Source of the DNA: Hygrocybe punicea | Lineage: Eukaryota; Basidiomycota; Agaricomycetes; Agaricales; Hygrophoraceae | DNA length: 64,000 bases | NCBI GenBank assembly: GCA_963556145.1 | Contig: OY744462.1 | Span: 434,001 to 498,000, forward strand | Reading direction: 5' to 3' | Shown here: positions 10,068-20,611 of the stretch, one piece after another | Layout: each line of letters starts with the position of its first letter | How positions within the stretch are numbered: the first letter of the stretch is position 1 | Notes under the pieces: model-generated | Seen by the model: only the letters and a program-made list of their open reading frames with translations | Databases searched by the model: none | What the model was told of the DNA's origin: nothing | Position numbers and translations under genes: made by a program

Positions 10068-13000
10068 TTATATAGGGATATATATCAAAATACAAGGTTT
10101 TTTTGATTTGCAAACAGTTAAAACAACATCTTCCAACATTCCTTCATATTCTGTAACTCTTCCAGTGATGATACCATCATGAAACCAAACTTGACCTGTC
10201 AAACTGATAATACGAGATGTAAAGTGTTCACTTCCATAATATATGACACCTCTAAGCTGATAAGGTTTTGGTTCTGTATTTCCTTCAACAGTGACTACCA
10301 AATTATGATCCAGAGTAGTGGTGGAAGCAGATGTAGCAAAGGCAAGTAACTGAGGGGCATTCATAAAAGTAAATTTTCGAAGTAGAAAGTCATTGCAGAC
10401 TGTACACTTTGAAGCTAGAGAAATTACAAACAGATCAAGTTCATTCTGAATAGAAACAAAGTCAATCCTACCAATATCTATATGGCAATTTTTTACTGCT
10501 TCCTGCTGTCTGGACACAGGATGACGTTGAGGGCAAAAAATATGAGAGGAAAGAATGGAGATTTCAGTTTGTAACAATGTATCTAATAAGATATTAACAC
10601 TAGTATTCACCCCCCATGCAAAGTTATGATGTAAATGTTGATCTAGATAGTGTCTTATATGATCACGCACTTCTTCCAAAGAGCATTCACCTTCAGAATA
10701 TCTTGAAAATCCATCCACCAACATGCCAAGAAATTGAGGGTTTAAATTTCTGAAAGAATTAGACCAAGTAATCTTATCATCCTGCCAAATGTTATATAAT
10801 ATAGTTATCACAGAGTCATATGCACAGCTGTTGTTACTCCAGAGTGTACCAATTGGAATGTTCATAGAGGTCAATAAAGTATTATTAATATTATGATTTC
10901 TTTTCAATTTCTTTCTCTGAGGGGCAACACAAGACCCACTTATTTTTCTCTTATTAGTAGAATTTTGATAAAACAATGCTGGTGAACTGCCTTGGGCAGG
11001 AACATAATTTGACTTCAGAAGAACATCTTTTTGAACTTTTTGTTTTTTGTCCAGAATTTTCCATGGAAATTTATCCTCTTCGCCTGGAATATATGGATCA
11101 GACTTATTCCATCGAATTGCCTTGTGCACATTTTCTGGAACATAATGCTTGCCTTTCCACAATCTAAAGGTTTCAATCAGAGAATTTCTGCGATCACCAG
11201 TAACAGAACTTGAAAGCTTGCCTCTGTATCTTAATTTGACTATTTCATCTAAAATTTCCAGCTCACGGAATTCCTGATGTAATGCCCCAGATGCGCCCCC
11301 TGTTATCTTTCTTGCATCAAATCCTTGTAAAATAACAGTACCAAGGGCAGATGCACTACGTGATAATGCAGTATAATATGATTGATGAGTTCGACTGTTA
11401 TTTAGATCAACTGGATTATTAGGCCTTGTCTTTCCTTGTGAAGAATAATCAGTCATTGAAAAATTGGGAAGTACCTCTACCTGACTGCGTGATAATGTAA
11501 TAGATGAATCATCTGGTAGTGCACAGTCTACTGTAACACTTGTTCTTGTCAGTGGTACAACATTCTCAGGAAGTCCATTTAACTTCACAACTTGTGGAGG
11601 ATTATATATCATTACAAACAATGTGTCCAACACTCTCTGACCTTGCATACCTTTTGCTGTTTGCCAGCTATGCACTATGCCTTCTTGGCCTCGGGTAATG
11701 CATAGCTCAGTTGCACCATTATTCCGGATCATGACAGGCATACCAACACACAATGAAAGTTTCCCAGGGATACATTTTGAGTTGGAACTATGAGGTTGAT
11801 TCCACAGAACTTCATGAAGACTATCTGATAATGTGTGGTACTTGTGAGTTTTAGCTTGAGATTTTCCCTTTTTTCTATCTTTGGAAACTACTGAATCATC
11901 AGAATAAAATTCAACCAGTGGTTGACCAGTCTCTTTAGAAAATATCAATGACCCCAAGCAATTGATCTCATCTTTGTGAATATTTAAAGCAGAAATTATT
12001 GACACTTGTCTAAAGTTGTCATGCTTCACTGATGTACGACCAGGCAAATTACTTGATATTCGTGATCTCAAAAATACAATATCTTCAGCAGTACAAGCTT
12101 TATATCGCATATTTGTAAGAGCCTGTCTAAGTTGTGCATCTTCTTTTGTTTGAAGTATTTGCCTCATGTTTTCTCGTAGTATTACTACAGTTGTAACCTG
12201 ATGCCACAATGACTTTCCAATAGCAGCTTCTTGATCTTGGTGGTTGGTAGAAAAACTTCCAACAGTTCTGCTATAGAGAGAAGCATTTTCATGACCAATG
12301 GCAGGAGGCAACTGTGCAAAATCCCCTGCAAATATCATGTTTAATCCACCCCAAGGCAACTCAGTTTCATTGAAAATCTTAGCCATCCTTACACTAATCC
12401 TATACATATCTCGACAAGACAACATTGAAACTTCATCAAAAAAAATGTAATTAACACCTAGCAATCTTGATCTTAATTGAGCAAGTTGTTTATTTGATAT
12501 ATGCTCATCAATATTCTCATTTAAACCAAACATATAGTGATATGTAGATCCTGCTAGCAAAGCAGCAGCAGTTCCAGTAGGTGCCACAATAGCAAAACAA
12601 TGAGCTTCTTTTCTTGACTTGAAAAACTTTACTAATGCCTTCAAAACTTGCGTTTTACCAGTTCCACCCATACCACCAATATACATTTTCAATTGTTCAG
12701 AATTTGTATTGGATGCATGATGTGCAACTATGTAAAATGCCCTCTGTTGTTCTTCATTTAAACTAAAGTCTTTCACAATATTGTCTAGTGCTAACAAAGA
12801 TTTTTTAGAATGTGAAACTTTTTCAAGATATGATTTATCAACAACTTTAACTTGGTTATAGCTTAATGGTTGTGTTAGAGAATCACCATTAATATGACTT
12901 GGAAGATTTTCTACACGGTGTTCAAGTATATCTTGTCTACTCTTTTGCACAACAGCTTTCCATTGACTTCCAGATTGGATAATCTCTGGTGGTGGTGGCA

Positions 13001-16000
13001 GAGAAACTGGTATCACTGTGGATAAAGGCTCTGTCCAACCTGTGTTATTCATTATTGAGCGCATAGCTGCCATATCAAGTTGACGTTTCTTCTGCCGTTT
13101 TCCAATATCTTTGAACTCCATGTTGAACTCATCACTTATTTTTTCAGAGGCATCTTCAAATATGTAGTCACTGTCTACTTGCTCCAAATCATCACCATGA
13201 TCCAAAGTATGGTCAGAACCATCCATCCAACTAGGCAAGACAACAGAACCTTTACGAAGCTGGGCATGAAAGTCATCACGAGCATCAAGACATTCATACT
13301 TGATATTAAAGTTGTTCATGAGTTCTCTTTGTCTCAAAGTAAAGTCATAGGATAAAAAAGACTCATCCCAAGATTGATCTTTGGTTTTCAAGTCATACCC
13401 AGAGCGCCAAGGTCTAAACAATGCAAGCATAGTTGAGCAATAATATTCACGATCACCTTGATCACATCGTGGTAATGTGGCTCCTACAAAATTGGGAACT
13501 TTTATGCAGTTTTCATTTACACAACGTGTACCATGTGACTTATAGAGTGGATGACAGTCAAGAAATGCAAACAAACCAACAGGAGAAGACTTAATTGACA
13601 TATTTGAAGATGAAATTTCTCCTGCATCATTATTATCTGGTTCCTCAGGTTTCGAGTTATCCATGGACACAGAAATGTCATTGCAATGATTGTCCATATC
13701 AGATATAAATGACTCATCCTGATGTGTAAAAGATGTATCATAAGTTGCACTCACATCCTTGACACTAGCAAGTTCTTCACTGCAATTTTTATTCATTTTG
13801 GGTTTAGGAAGCTTCTCCCGAGAACATCGACTTATCCAATCATACAAGCACATATCCTTCAGTTCATGGGGGCAATAGATATAATCATAAACAGGGGATA
13901 ATCCAATAATACAACCTCTGTGTTTGATCAAGGCAACCTTTTCAACATGCTCCTTAATTTCATCAATTTCCCAGATCTGTCTTGCCTTGTGGATGTAGTT
14001 CTGCCAATAGAAGGTGGTAAAGTGATGATTTGTATAATGGTCAGGATTTCGCAAAAGGTACATACAGGCCATTGGTGAACCAATTTCCATCTTAGCACTG
14101 AGATTATTCACAATCTTGGTCATGAGTTTTCGTGATTTCTCCTTTTGAGTTTCACTACCACTGATTATCTCACTATTCTTTTGAAACATGGCACGAATAG
14201 TGTCAAATATAACATGTGTTTTCAAAGCAACTTTGGTAATGTAGTCAGACACATAAAGAATAACCCCTTTGATTGCTGTTCCTGATTTTAGAGATGTTAC
14301 ATCTGTGTTGGAGCGAACCAAATAAGTAAGAAGAGGAGTAACTGTGTTAATCATTGGCTCAGCCTTTTTCATATTAAGGGCACCAGTTTCAGAGTCTACT
14401 TCAGTCTGCATAAATACAGGACGAGGAAACCTTGCTTTACATTTCCCCCACTTGTTATCCAAGCATCCAACATATTGGCGTGTTTTATTTTGAGAGCCAT
14501 CTTTATTTATGTTGCTAGAACAGCAATATATGTTGGATTTTGCCAAAAGATCATCTACCACTGTCTCATACTTAATCTGCCAGAGGTTCCAATCATGACA
14601 TAGCTGACAATTCCCACACATTTTATCACAAGAATTAGGGGGTGCTTCAGGCAAAGTTTGTGTTGGATCTATATAATTTGGAGACTGAGAAGCTTCATCA
14701 ATATTTTGGAGTACTTGATCCTTTGTTCCAGTGAGAAATTCACCTACATGTGTACTTTCTAAATATTTGACCATATTTTGCTGGAAATCTGAGGAAGGAT
14801 CCAACATTCGCTTGCGAATCTCTTGTGGTGTAAGACATCCACGAATCCAAAGTAGTATGTGAAGATGCAAAGTGAGTCGACCTTGCTGCTCAACAGTGCC
14901 ATAATAAGCAGATGTCTCTCCATATATTCCTGGATGATCTATATTTACACCCAAAACATGCTTAATAAACAGACTAACCATGAAATGGAAGAAACGTGCA
15001 CCAGCAACTGGATTCCTAGCAATCAGATGCATTCTTTCATCACTTGATCTAATTTTAAGATCAAACTTCTCCTTTGTATCTGCAAAGTACAAACAAATTG
15101 GGTGTTTGTTATCAGATGGGGATAATGTAATATACCAAGAAGGAGCACCACAGTATGAAATCAAAGACCAAATTTCATTTCTCATATACTTCTTGCTTGT
15201 AGTGGATCCACTTACTTTAGCTCCTACATGATCAAGATCACGAACTAATTGGTAGCAATCTTTTTCTTCTTGGCTAACAGGTTTAACCACTTCACCTTCT
15301 GAGAGTCTTTTAGCCAATGAAGACAACACATTTTGATCAACACTCAACAGACAATTGGTTATATCATGGAATTTGGCCTTTTCTGCAAGGAGAAAACCAC
15401 CAGTTGTGCTTGCTTTCACTTGAGCATGGCTGAAAGCAACAAATGGAAAGTATATATCTGTCTGAAAGCGTTTATCATGATACATCAGGAGATGACGCTT
15501 GTGTTCAGCATCAGACAATGATGTAGATCCAATACCACCCATTCCATATGGAAATAGCCATGGGAACATCTGTGGATAAAGCTCAGGATTCTTGTAAATA
15601 GATTCCAATGTATCTGAATGACCAATTGCCAACATCTTACCTCCACTATTGAGATGTTGAAGTGCAATCCCTTTCAGTGAGTTAATGGTCTTAGTACCCA
15701 TGTCCTCACCTGCCAGCCCATGAACAACAAAAGGACAGTCTCCATGTTCTGTACCATCCTCAAGTTCATTATTAAATACACTTGTCCCCTCTGAAACTTT
15801 GTTTGTCTCTTTTTGACGATATTCAACAGAAACAGGTGGGCTATCCTCAGGATATCCAGCAAGATTATCATAAGATATATCTAAATCATGGTAATTAGAG
15901 TGGTTAAGCTTCAGCCATTCAAGTGCTCTTGCTACATAGTTCCTTCGCACCAGTAAGGATGTTCGTTCAAAGTCTTTTTCTGTTGGCTTACAAGGCCCAG

Positions 16001-16412
16001 TGAATAAAATGGCTAAAACATCATCAAGTTCATCAACTGGTGGTGGTAGCACTTGATATACCTTTGGAATAGGTGACTGAAATGCAACAACATGAGATAT
16101 CATCTTCCTCATACCTGAAGCCACTCGCACAAAGCAACAGTTGTGACGTATACGGGCAACAAGGAGTTTTTCAACAAAGTGAAGATCTGTAAGTTCTTTT
16201 GGAACATTTCCAATCCAAAGACCATTTGCTAAGGCAAGTTCAGGGACATTTCCTTTCCTAATACAGCTTCGACACTTATTACAGATTTTGTCACATTGAT
16301 AGTCTAAAACAGGTCCTTTGTATTCTTGAATTTTATTAGTTGCCTTTTTCCGTTCAACTCTTGTAACTCCAGGAGCTTCTAAAATACTAAGTATGCCTTT
16401 TACACTTTTCAA
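10068..16412 (-). CDS. Helitron Rep/helicase with C-terminal USP-like cysteine protease
   Basis: An uninterrupted 2,114-codon frame without introns. Its first codon here is TTG, so the true start lies upstream (see the next entry). Domains: a DUF6570-like region with a CxxC pair (residues about 40-200); Rep nuclease with the HUH motif LHLHILLW (about 514-521) and two tyrosines YVSDY (720, 724) that nick and join DNA; and a Pif1-type SF1B helicase with Walker A GGMGGTGKT (about 1246), DEVSM (about 1326), GDFAQLPP (about 1363), TDYSSQGKT and YTALSRS. The last 250 residues carry a Cys box (NNSCAYDS, Cys about 1863), a His box (GVIYYGSEHFTSR, His about 2063) and WFHDG, an arrangement like ubiquitin-specific proteases. 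It drives rolling-circle transposition. Element termini could not be placed. Confidence 0.9.
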   Translation of the reverse strand: MKSVKGILSILEAPGVTRVERKKATNKIQEYKGPVLDYQCDKICNKCRSCIRKGNVPELALANGLWIGNVPKELTDLHFVEKLLVARIRHNCCFVRVASGMRKMISHVVAFQSPIPKVYQVLPPPVDELDDVLAILFTGPCKPTEKDFERTSLLVRRNYVARALEWLKLNHSNYHDLDISYDNLAGYPEDSPPVSVEYRQKETNKVSEGTSVFNNELEDGTEHGDCPFVVHGLAGEDMGTKTINSLKGIALQHLNSGGKMLAIGHSDTLESIYKNPELYPQMFPWLFPYGMGGIGSTSLSDAEHKRHLLMYHDKRFQTDIYFPFVAFSHAQVKASTTGGFLLAEKAKFHDITNCLLSVDQNVLSSLAKRLSEGEVVKPVSQEEKDCYQLVRDLDHVGAKVSGSTTSKKYMRNEIWSLISYCGAPSWYITLSPSDNKHPICLYFADTKEKFDLKIRSSDERMHLIARNPVAGARFFHFMVSLFIKHVLGVNIDHPGIYGETSAYYGTVEQQGRLTLHLHILLWIRGCLTPQEIRKRMLDPSSDFQQNMVKYLESTHVGEFLTGTKDQVLQNIDEASQSPNYIDPTQTLPEAPPNSCDKMCGNCQLCHDWNLWQIKYETVVDDLLAKSNIYCCSSNINKDGSQNKTRQYVGCLDNKWGKCKARFPRPVFMQTEVDSETGALNMKKAEPMINTVTPLLTYLVRSNTDVTSLKSGTAIKGVILYVSDYITKVALKTHVIFDTIRAMFQKNSEIISGSETQKEKSRKLMTKIVNNLSAKMEIGSPMACMYLLRNPDHYTNHHFTTFYWQNYIHKARQIWEIDEIKEHVEKVALIKHRGCIIGLSPVYDYIYCPHELKDMCLYDWISRCSREKLPKPKMNKNCSEELASVKDVSATYDTSFTHQDESFISDMDNHCNDISVSMDNSKPEEPDNNDAGEISSSNMSIKSSPVGLFAFLDCHPLYKSHGTRCVNENCIKVPNFVGATLPRCDQGDREYYCSTMLALFRPWRSGYDLKTKDQSWDESFLSYDFTLRQRELMNNFNIKYECLDARDDFHAQLRKGSVVLPSWMDGSDHTLDHGDDLEQVDSDYIFEDASEKISDEFNMEFKDIGKRQKKRQLDMAAMRSIMNNTGWTEPLSTVIPVSLPPPPEIIQSGSQWKAVVQKSRQDILEHRVENLPSHINGDSLTQPLSYNQVKVVDKSYLEKVSHSKKSLLALDNIVKDFSLNEEQQRAFYIVAHHASNTNSEQLKMYIGGMGGTGKTQVLKALVKFFKSRKEAHCFAIVAPTGTAAALLAGSTYHYMFGLNENIDEHISNKQLAQLRSRLLGVNYIFFDEVSMLSCRDMYRISVRMAKIFNETELPWGGLNMIFAGDFAQLPPAIGHENASLYSRTVGSFSTNHQDQEAAIGKSLWHQVTTVVILRENMRQILQTKEDAQLRQALTNMRYKACTAEDIVFLRSRISSNLPGRTSVKHDNFRQVSIISALNIHKDEINCLGSLIFSKETGQPLVEFYSDDSVVSKDRKKGKSQAKTHKYHTLSDSLHEVLWNQPHSSNSKCIPGKLSLCVGMPVMIRNNGATELCITRGQEGIVHSWQTAKGMQGQRVLDTLFVMIYNPPQVVKLNGLPENVVPLTRTSVTVDCALPDDSSITLSRSQVEVLPNFSMTDYSSQGKTRPNNPVDLNNSRTHQSYYTALSRSASALGTVILQGFDARKITGGASGALHQEFRELEILDEIVKLRYRGKLSSSVTGDRRNSLIETFRLWKGKHYVPENVHKAIRWNKSDPYIPGEEDKFPWKILDKKQKVQKDVLLKSNYVPAQGSSPALFYQNSTNKRKISGSCVAPQRKKLKRNHNINNTLLTSMNIPIGTLWSNNSCAYDSVITILYNIWQDDKITWSNSFRNLNPQFLGMLVDGFSRYSEGECSLEEVRDHIRHYLDQHLHHNFAWGVNTSVNILLDTLLQTEISILSSHIFCPQRHPVSRQQEAVKNCHIDIGRIDFVSIQNELDLFVISLASKCTVCNDFLLRKFTFMNAPQLLAFATSASTTTLDHNLVVTVEGNTEPKPYQLRGVIYYGSEHFTSRIISLTGQVWFHDGIITGRVTEYEGMLEDVVLTVCKSKKPCILIYIPI

Positions 16413-16445
16413 TCGACTTAGATCATGTAATGGTACCAGTTCTCC

Positions 16446-16952
16446 TCAAACAGCACATCCTGACTCTTCAAATCTATTAGGCATACATTCACTACAAAAA
16501 TCTGACAAAACAGTATGTGAAAGTTGTTGGGATAGAGGAGCAGGAGGAAATGGGCAATGATCAATACTATTTAATTGAACAAGATCTTGATGTTTAGATG
16601 ATGTTTCTGCCTTAGATTTCATCTTTTGCAAGCGGTCTCTGGATTTTCGACATGTTGTAACAGAGAAAACACTAACAAATGATTTGCAATTTACACAGTC
16701 ATGATTTTTAAAATGTGAAGCCAGTTTTTCCTTAGGAACATGAGAGCCAATAGATATATTATGCATGTGAGCAATTTTTTGCACCATCCTAACAGAAATA
16801 TGTGGAATAAGTTCTGTCAATGGAATATTGGTGTGTACAAATAACTGTTCAATTGGAAAAGCTTCTATACCAGCATTGTCAACATGATCAACAAAGTGGA
16901 AAACAGAATCACAATTGAGATTGTCACAACTGTTCTGTGAACAAGGCAGCAC
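16446..16952 (-). CDS. N-terminal segment of the Helitron protein, separated by one TGA
   Basis: This frame is in phase with the 2,114-codon frame downstream. A single TGA (16446-16448, followed by GGA GAA) separates them. It contains cysteine pairs (CVNCKSF and FCSEC) that suggest zinc binding. No ATG precedes it in frame before the TAA at 16986-16988, and the nominal first codon is GTG. The 5' end may therefore have been removed where the LTR-like repeat abuts at 16984, or it lies in an unseen exon. Either the copy is inactive through this stop, or it uses readthrough or a downstream start. Confidence 0.6.
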   Translation of the reverse strand: MLPCSQNSCDNLNCDSVFHFVDHVDNAGIEAFPIEQLFVHTNIPLTELIPHISVRMVQKIAHMHNISIGSHVPKEKLASHFKNHDCVNCKSFVSVFSVTTCRKSRDRLQKMKSKAETSSKHQDLVQLNSIDHCPFPPAPLSQQLSHTVLSDFCSECMPNRFEESGCAV

Positions 16953-16983
16953 AGCAGATGAGGGAAATACATATGATCTACTA

Positions 16984-17381
16984 TGTTACGGATCGCTTCT
17001 GCAGCGGGCTCCGGCAACAATCAACTTAACAGGGGATCGGCTTCCAGAGGGGAGAACAGCGGCTTTCATTGTTGCTTACAGCTAAGACAACACTGCTTAG
17101 AAGGGGGGGTCAAGGTCTAATGTCATTGCGAGCCGTGGGGGTTACCCAAAACAAGATGAGTCTGCCCCAAGAACCAGACTAAACGTAAAGAAAGGAAAAG
17201 AAGAAAAAGTCCGAACCAACAACAAGAACAGTATATATAGTGACTGGTCTTGAGGGGAGGTAAATAGAAATACAACCATGAAGCCACAACATGTCCAACT
17301 CTACCATGTGTTCACCATGAGGCGTACATGAGGCGTCCTCATGTCAATGTTCTCGCGATCCAACTGGAGGCCCAGGTGTCA
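16984..17381 (-). repeat. LTR-like repeat, copy 1
   Basis: About 400 bp with TG...CA ends (TGTTACGG on the left, GTGTCA on the right). It is roughly 90% identical by eye to the reverse complement of 35710-36095, and the conserved stretch includes a TATATA box near 17235. No matching 5-bp duplication is seen around it, and no reverse transcriptase or integrase was found nearby. A solo or truncated LTR is the simplest reading. It abuts the 5' end of the Helitron frame. Confidence 0.6.
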
Positions 17382-19160
17382 TTGAGGAATAGAGGGGGTC
17401 CGGATGACTCCGATGATTTGTCATCGGATCATGTGATGTGCAGAATTGCCTATTCGGGGTCTACACTTGCTGTAACAGGCAAGTGCGCAGTCTGGCAAGT
17501 GCGTTGCACGGTCGGGTCGAAGATGGGTATCGTCCAGTGTGGGGTTGGTGATGAGAGTGTCTTGAGGTGGTGTGGATGTAACGGCAAGGTTGGTATGAAA
17601 GAAAATGAAGGAATGTATAAAGGAAAAAACCAACTAGGACAGTGGGCTAGTCGAGGTCAGACATGTGAACAGCACAAGCTGTACCGGATGACGATGTCTG
17701 TGTTGATGACGTATCGAGGAGCGATGTCTTGTCCTGTTTGTGGAACAAGAAGGTCCACTTGATGTCGGTATTCGTCCAAGAAAGGGTATCATTGTAAACG
17801 AGTGTGGGAGATATCAAGGTTATAGATGGAAAAGGTTAAATGAATGTGGGTCCAGGTTTCGAGTCATGGCACAAGTGACAAGCTGTGGGAACAAGTCGTC
17901 GGGTACTGCATTGAAGCGGTGTCATGCGAACAATATGCGATAGGGGTTGGTTCACTGTTTGGGAAGTCGTATGGTCTGTGGTCAAAGTCCAAAAGAATGT
18001 GCTTCGGCAATGGTCGGATTAGATAGAACAGTGAAATGTCCCGTGATTGAGGATTGTCCAGGGCATGCGTGCAGGTGAGGAATGTCGTCGGATCATCAGG
18101 GAGGATAATGGTAGGCACAGAAGACGAAAGTGGAAACCATATATCCGGGAATGGCAATTGTCAATTACGTGTCGAGATATTGTTGAGGTGGAAGTCAGAA
18201 GTATCAATGGCGGAAGGGTTTCGATGCTGATGCCAAAGATAGATCATAACAAAGTAGAAACCGATCAGGAAGGTGATGGCAATGCTGCCAATAAAAATTA
18301 CGGTAATGAGCTGTGTCGGGAGTACAGCCATTGTGAATCGGTTTGTCGTGGGATGAAGTCAACAATATGTCAGGGCGAGGGAAAAGACAATAGCGATGAT
18401 GTCCGTCGGCAAGGAGACTATTCGGGTACAGCAAGGTAACGTGGGGATGTGTCCATGGTCGGTCTGGATTGTTCTAGAAGAAGAAAGGAAGAAAAGAGAA
18501 CAAGGACAAGAATAAACAACAATGTTCAAAAGAAGACAAAAGGTAAAGGGGAATGAAAAAGGAAGGTATGGTAAAGTGGAATCGTCATCGTGGGTAGTGG
18601 AGTCGGAATCGGAGTTGCGGAGTTGAAAAATGTAACATACTACCTCCAGATGGTCTTGTTGTATATTCACCAATAGACTGCACACTAACATTGGAAATTT
18701 TACAACAGTCAGGAATGATGTAATTGAAATGCCGCATGTATATGTGACTCCACTGGAAATCAGCTGTTAACTGTTTACCAAAGGAAAGTAAATCAACTGT
18801 TATTAACTGTTTACCAAAGGACAGTAAATCATATACAATGAATAGCCAGGATAGATTAACACTCATGGGGAGTTGAAGACCATTTGTGTTACATATTATT
18901 AAGGCAGAAGGAAGGAGAGCTTGTCTGGGCTTGCATAATACTGAGATTTTTACAGGAAGATGTGAAAGTGCTAACAATACTTGAAAGTCATGGCGTAACA
19001 TCAAATGTTGCTGCATACTGAGAGATAGAGAATGGCATATAGTAGCAACATTATGCTTAGGCATGATACAGCATTTAAGTAACCAATCATAAAGCCAAAT
19101 GAAGTAGTAATGCCATATGTGTAGTATTGAAATTTTATAGACATTGCACATCTGCAACAG
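17382..19160. other. Unassigned region with broken minus-strand reading frames
   Basis: No gene is recognised. On the minus strand around 18170-18340 there is a hydrophobic segment (ITVIFIGSIAITFLIGFYF) preceded by a possible ATG and followed by a stop. Proline-rich coding-like sequence continues to 17860. From 18600 to 19160 another minus-strand frame is open but unfamiliar, with a LLSFGKQL duplication near 18770-18840. These could be remnants of the interior of the adjacent retroelement. Confidence 0.3.
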
Positions 19161-19162
19161 AC

Positions 19163-19245
19163 ACCCATCTTGGGCAAAAGACAGACACCCATCTTGGGCA
19201 AAAGACAGACACCCATCTCGGGCAAAAGACAGACACCCATATTGG
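19163..19245. repeat. 24-bp tandem repeat, four units
   Basis: Units of ACAGACACCCATCTTGGGCA followed by AAAG, nearly identical, inside an open minus-strand frame (it would read LLPKMGVC). A minisatellite, possibly within a decayed gene. Confidence 0.75.
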
Positions 19246-19515
19246 TGGCATTGACTTACACAACACACAGACAGCAGTGGAGGTGTAAATGAGCTCACTG
19301 AATATGAATATGAATTTTTCCTATGGATTAGAGGTCAGACAATATAAACAGGAGAGTTGGCACAAGCAACACACATTCCAACAGCAATTTGTGACTCGGA
19401 TATAGGATAATTAGACAAGCACTTAACCATAGATGAAGAAATGGGTGGCTGTAACAGCATAGGTGAAATGAACAATGAATAAATCAAATGAATGCTCACG
19501 AGCAGTGGGGATGAG

Positions 19516-19740
19516 TCAACGAGGTCCACTGCCTCCAAGGGCAAATGAATTGCCATCTGTAACGCAGGCGTGTAGAGGAACGAAGAAATTATGAAAAAAA
19601 TACTCACGGACTGATGGGGCAGTGGTAGTATCATAGTATCCAGAGGCAATAAGTTGACTTGTCTGCCGAAACTGAGGAATAATGAGAGAAACGAGAGCAT
19701 CAAAAACTTCATTATAATTCACCTGGAAACATTCCCAACC
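19516..19740 (-). CDS. Small uncharacterised ORF or exon
   Basis: The minus strand encodes VNYNEVFDALVSLIIPQFRQ and continues to a stop at 19516. The composition is protein-like and could be one exon of a larger gene. I do not recognise the family. The surrounding 19250-19900 shows no other clear exon. Confidence 0.3.
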   Translation of the reverse strand, partial: GWECFQVNYNEVFDALVSLIIPQFRQTSQLIASGYYDTTTAPSVREYFFHNFFVPLHACVTDGNSFALGGSGPR

Positions 19741-19879
19741 CCGAAGAATGGGAACTCAACACTCGGCATAGATGCCAGTGTCAAATGCGAGAGGAGGCAG
19801 GTGAAAAGTCCAAGCAAGTAGGGTAGGTTTAGCTGCATTTTCGCGAGCGTTCAACGAAAAAAAGACCTAATAAGTACAA

Positions 19880-20611
19880 ACATCATTTGCTCTTTTTTTC
19901 CAGCCACGTCACTGTATTACCACGGCTAGGCCATACCCATCTCCACCCACGAAAGCACCAGATACCCTCGCAAACCACGAGAACTGGGGGAATCAGACCA
20001 TGAGATAACAATACAAACCAATTGCCAGGAACCCCATGGCAGGGTGACACCACATCGGCAAGCGCCAATACCACTACCTCACAAACATGCACTCGTGTCA
20101 ATTGATGCAGAGGCTGTGTATGCGAGGTTGTGGGTGTATTGCTGTTGCCATGGCCCGACTTGAGCTCTGTTCGCTGTCAAGAAGGTGGAGGGCCTCAATT
20201 GTCGTGGTCTCTCAGTGTGTGTGAGTGTTCCAGTCACCATTGCAATGGTTACATTGTGCTGCACATTCTTACCTCACAATGGCGCTGCGCACGTCAATTG
20301 ACGTGGCCAGCTCGCTTGCGAGGTGGGAATGGGGCGCTGGCCCAGGTGTGGAGCACCTCGCGTTGACATCCTGACACATCATACATGTCGTAAACACTGG
20401 GTCCATTGTGTGTGGTGGCAGCAGTCAGTGCATCCACCTCCACTGCGCGATCCGTCTTGTCAACTCCACGATTGTCGTTGGGGGTTCATTGCATGTCGTC
20501 TTGGTCATGTTCGTCGTCGTGATCGCGTTCATGGTTGTAGTGATCATGGTCATGCTGGTCATGCTGGGTATTAATGAGGGCGGGGGATTGGCAGCTTGTC
20601 CAGCAATTAAG
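19880..20611. other. Unassigned GC-rich region
   Basis: No gene is recognised. It contains scattered palindromes centred on CAATTG (GTCAATTGATG near 20097, CGTCAATTGACG near 20295) and GTCGT-rich stretches leading into the downstream array. Confidence 0.3.

Noticed and set aside
17860..18340. Third copy of the two-gene element, suggested by a hydrophobic minus-strand segment
   Set aside because: No PEIPLS/PPTIR block, no CCHC gene next to it and no TGTCAYGA end; similarity is only hydrophobicity.
19163..19245. Possible CRISPR-like array of 24-bp repeats
   Set aside because: Units are contiguous with no spacers, the setting is eukaryotic and no cas genes are present; a plain minisatellite.
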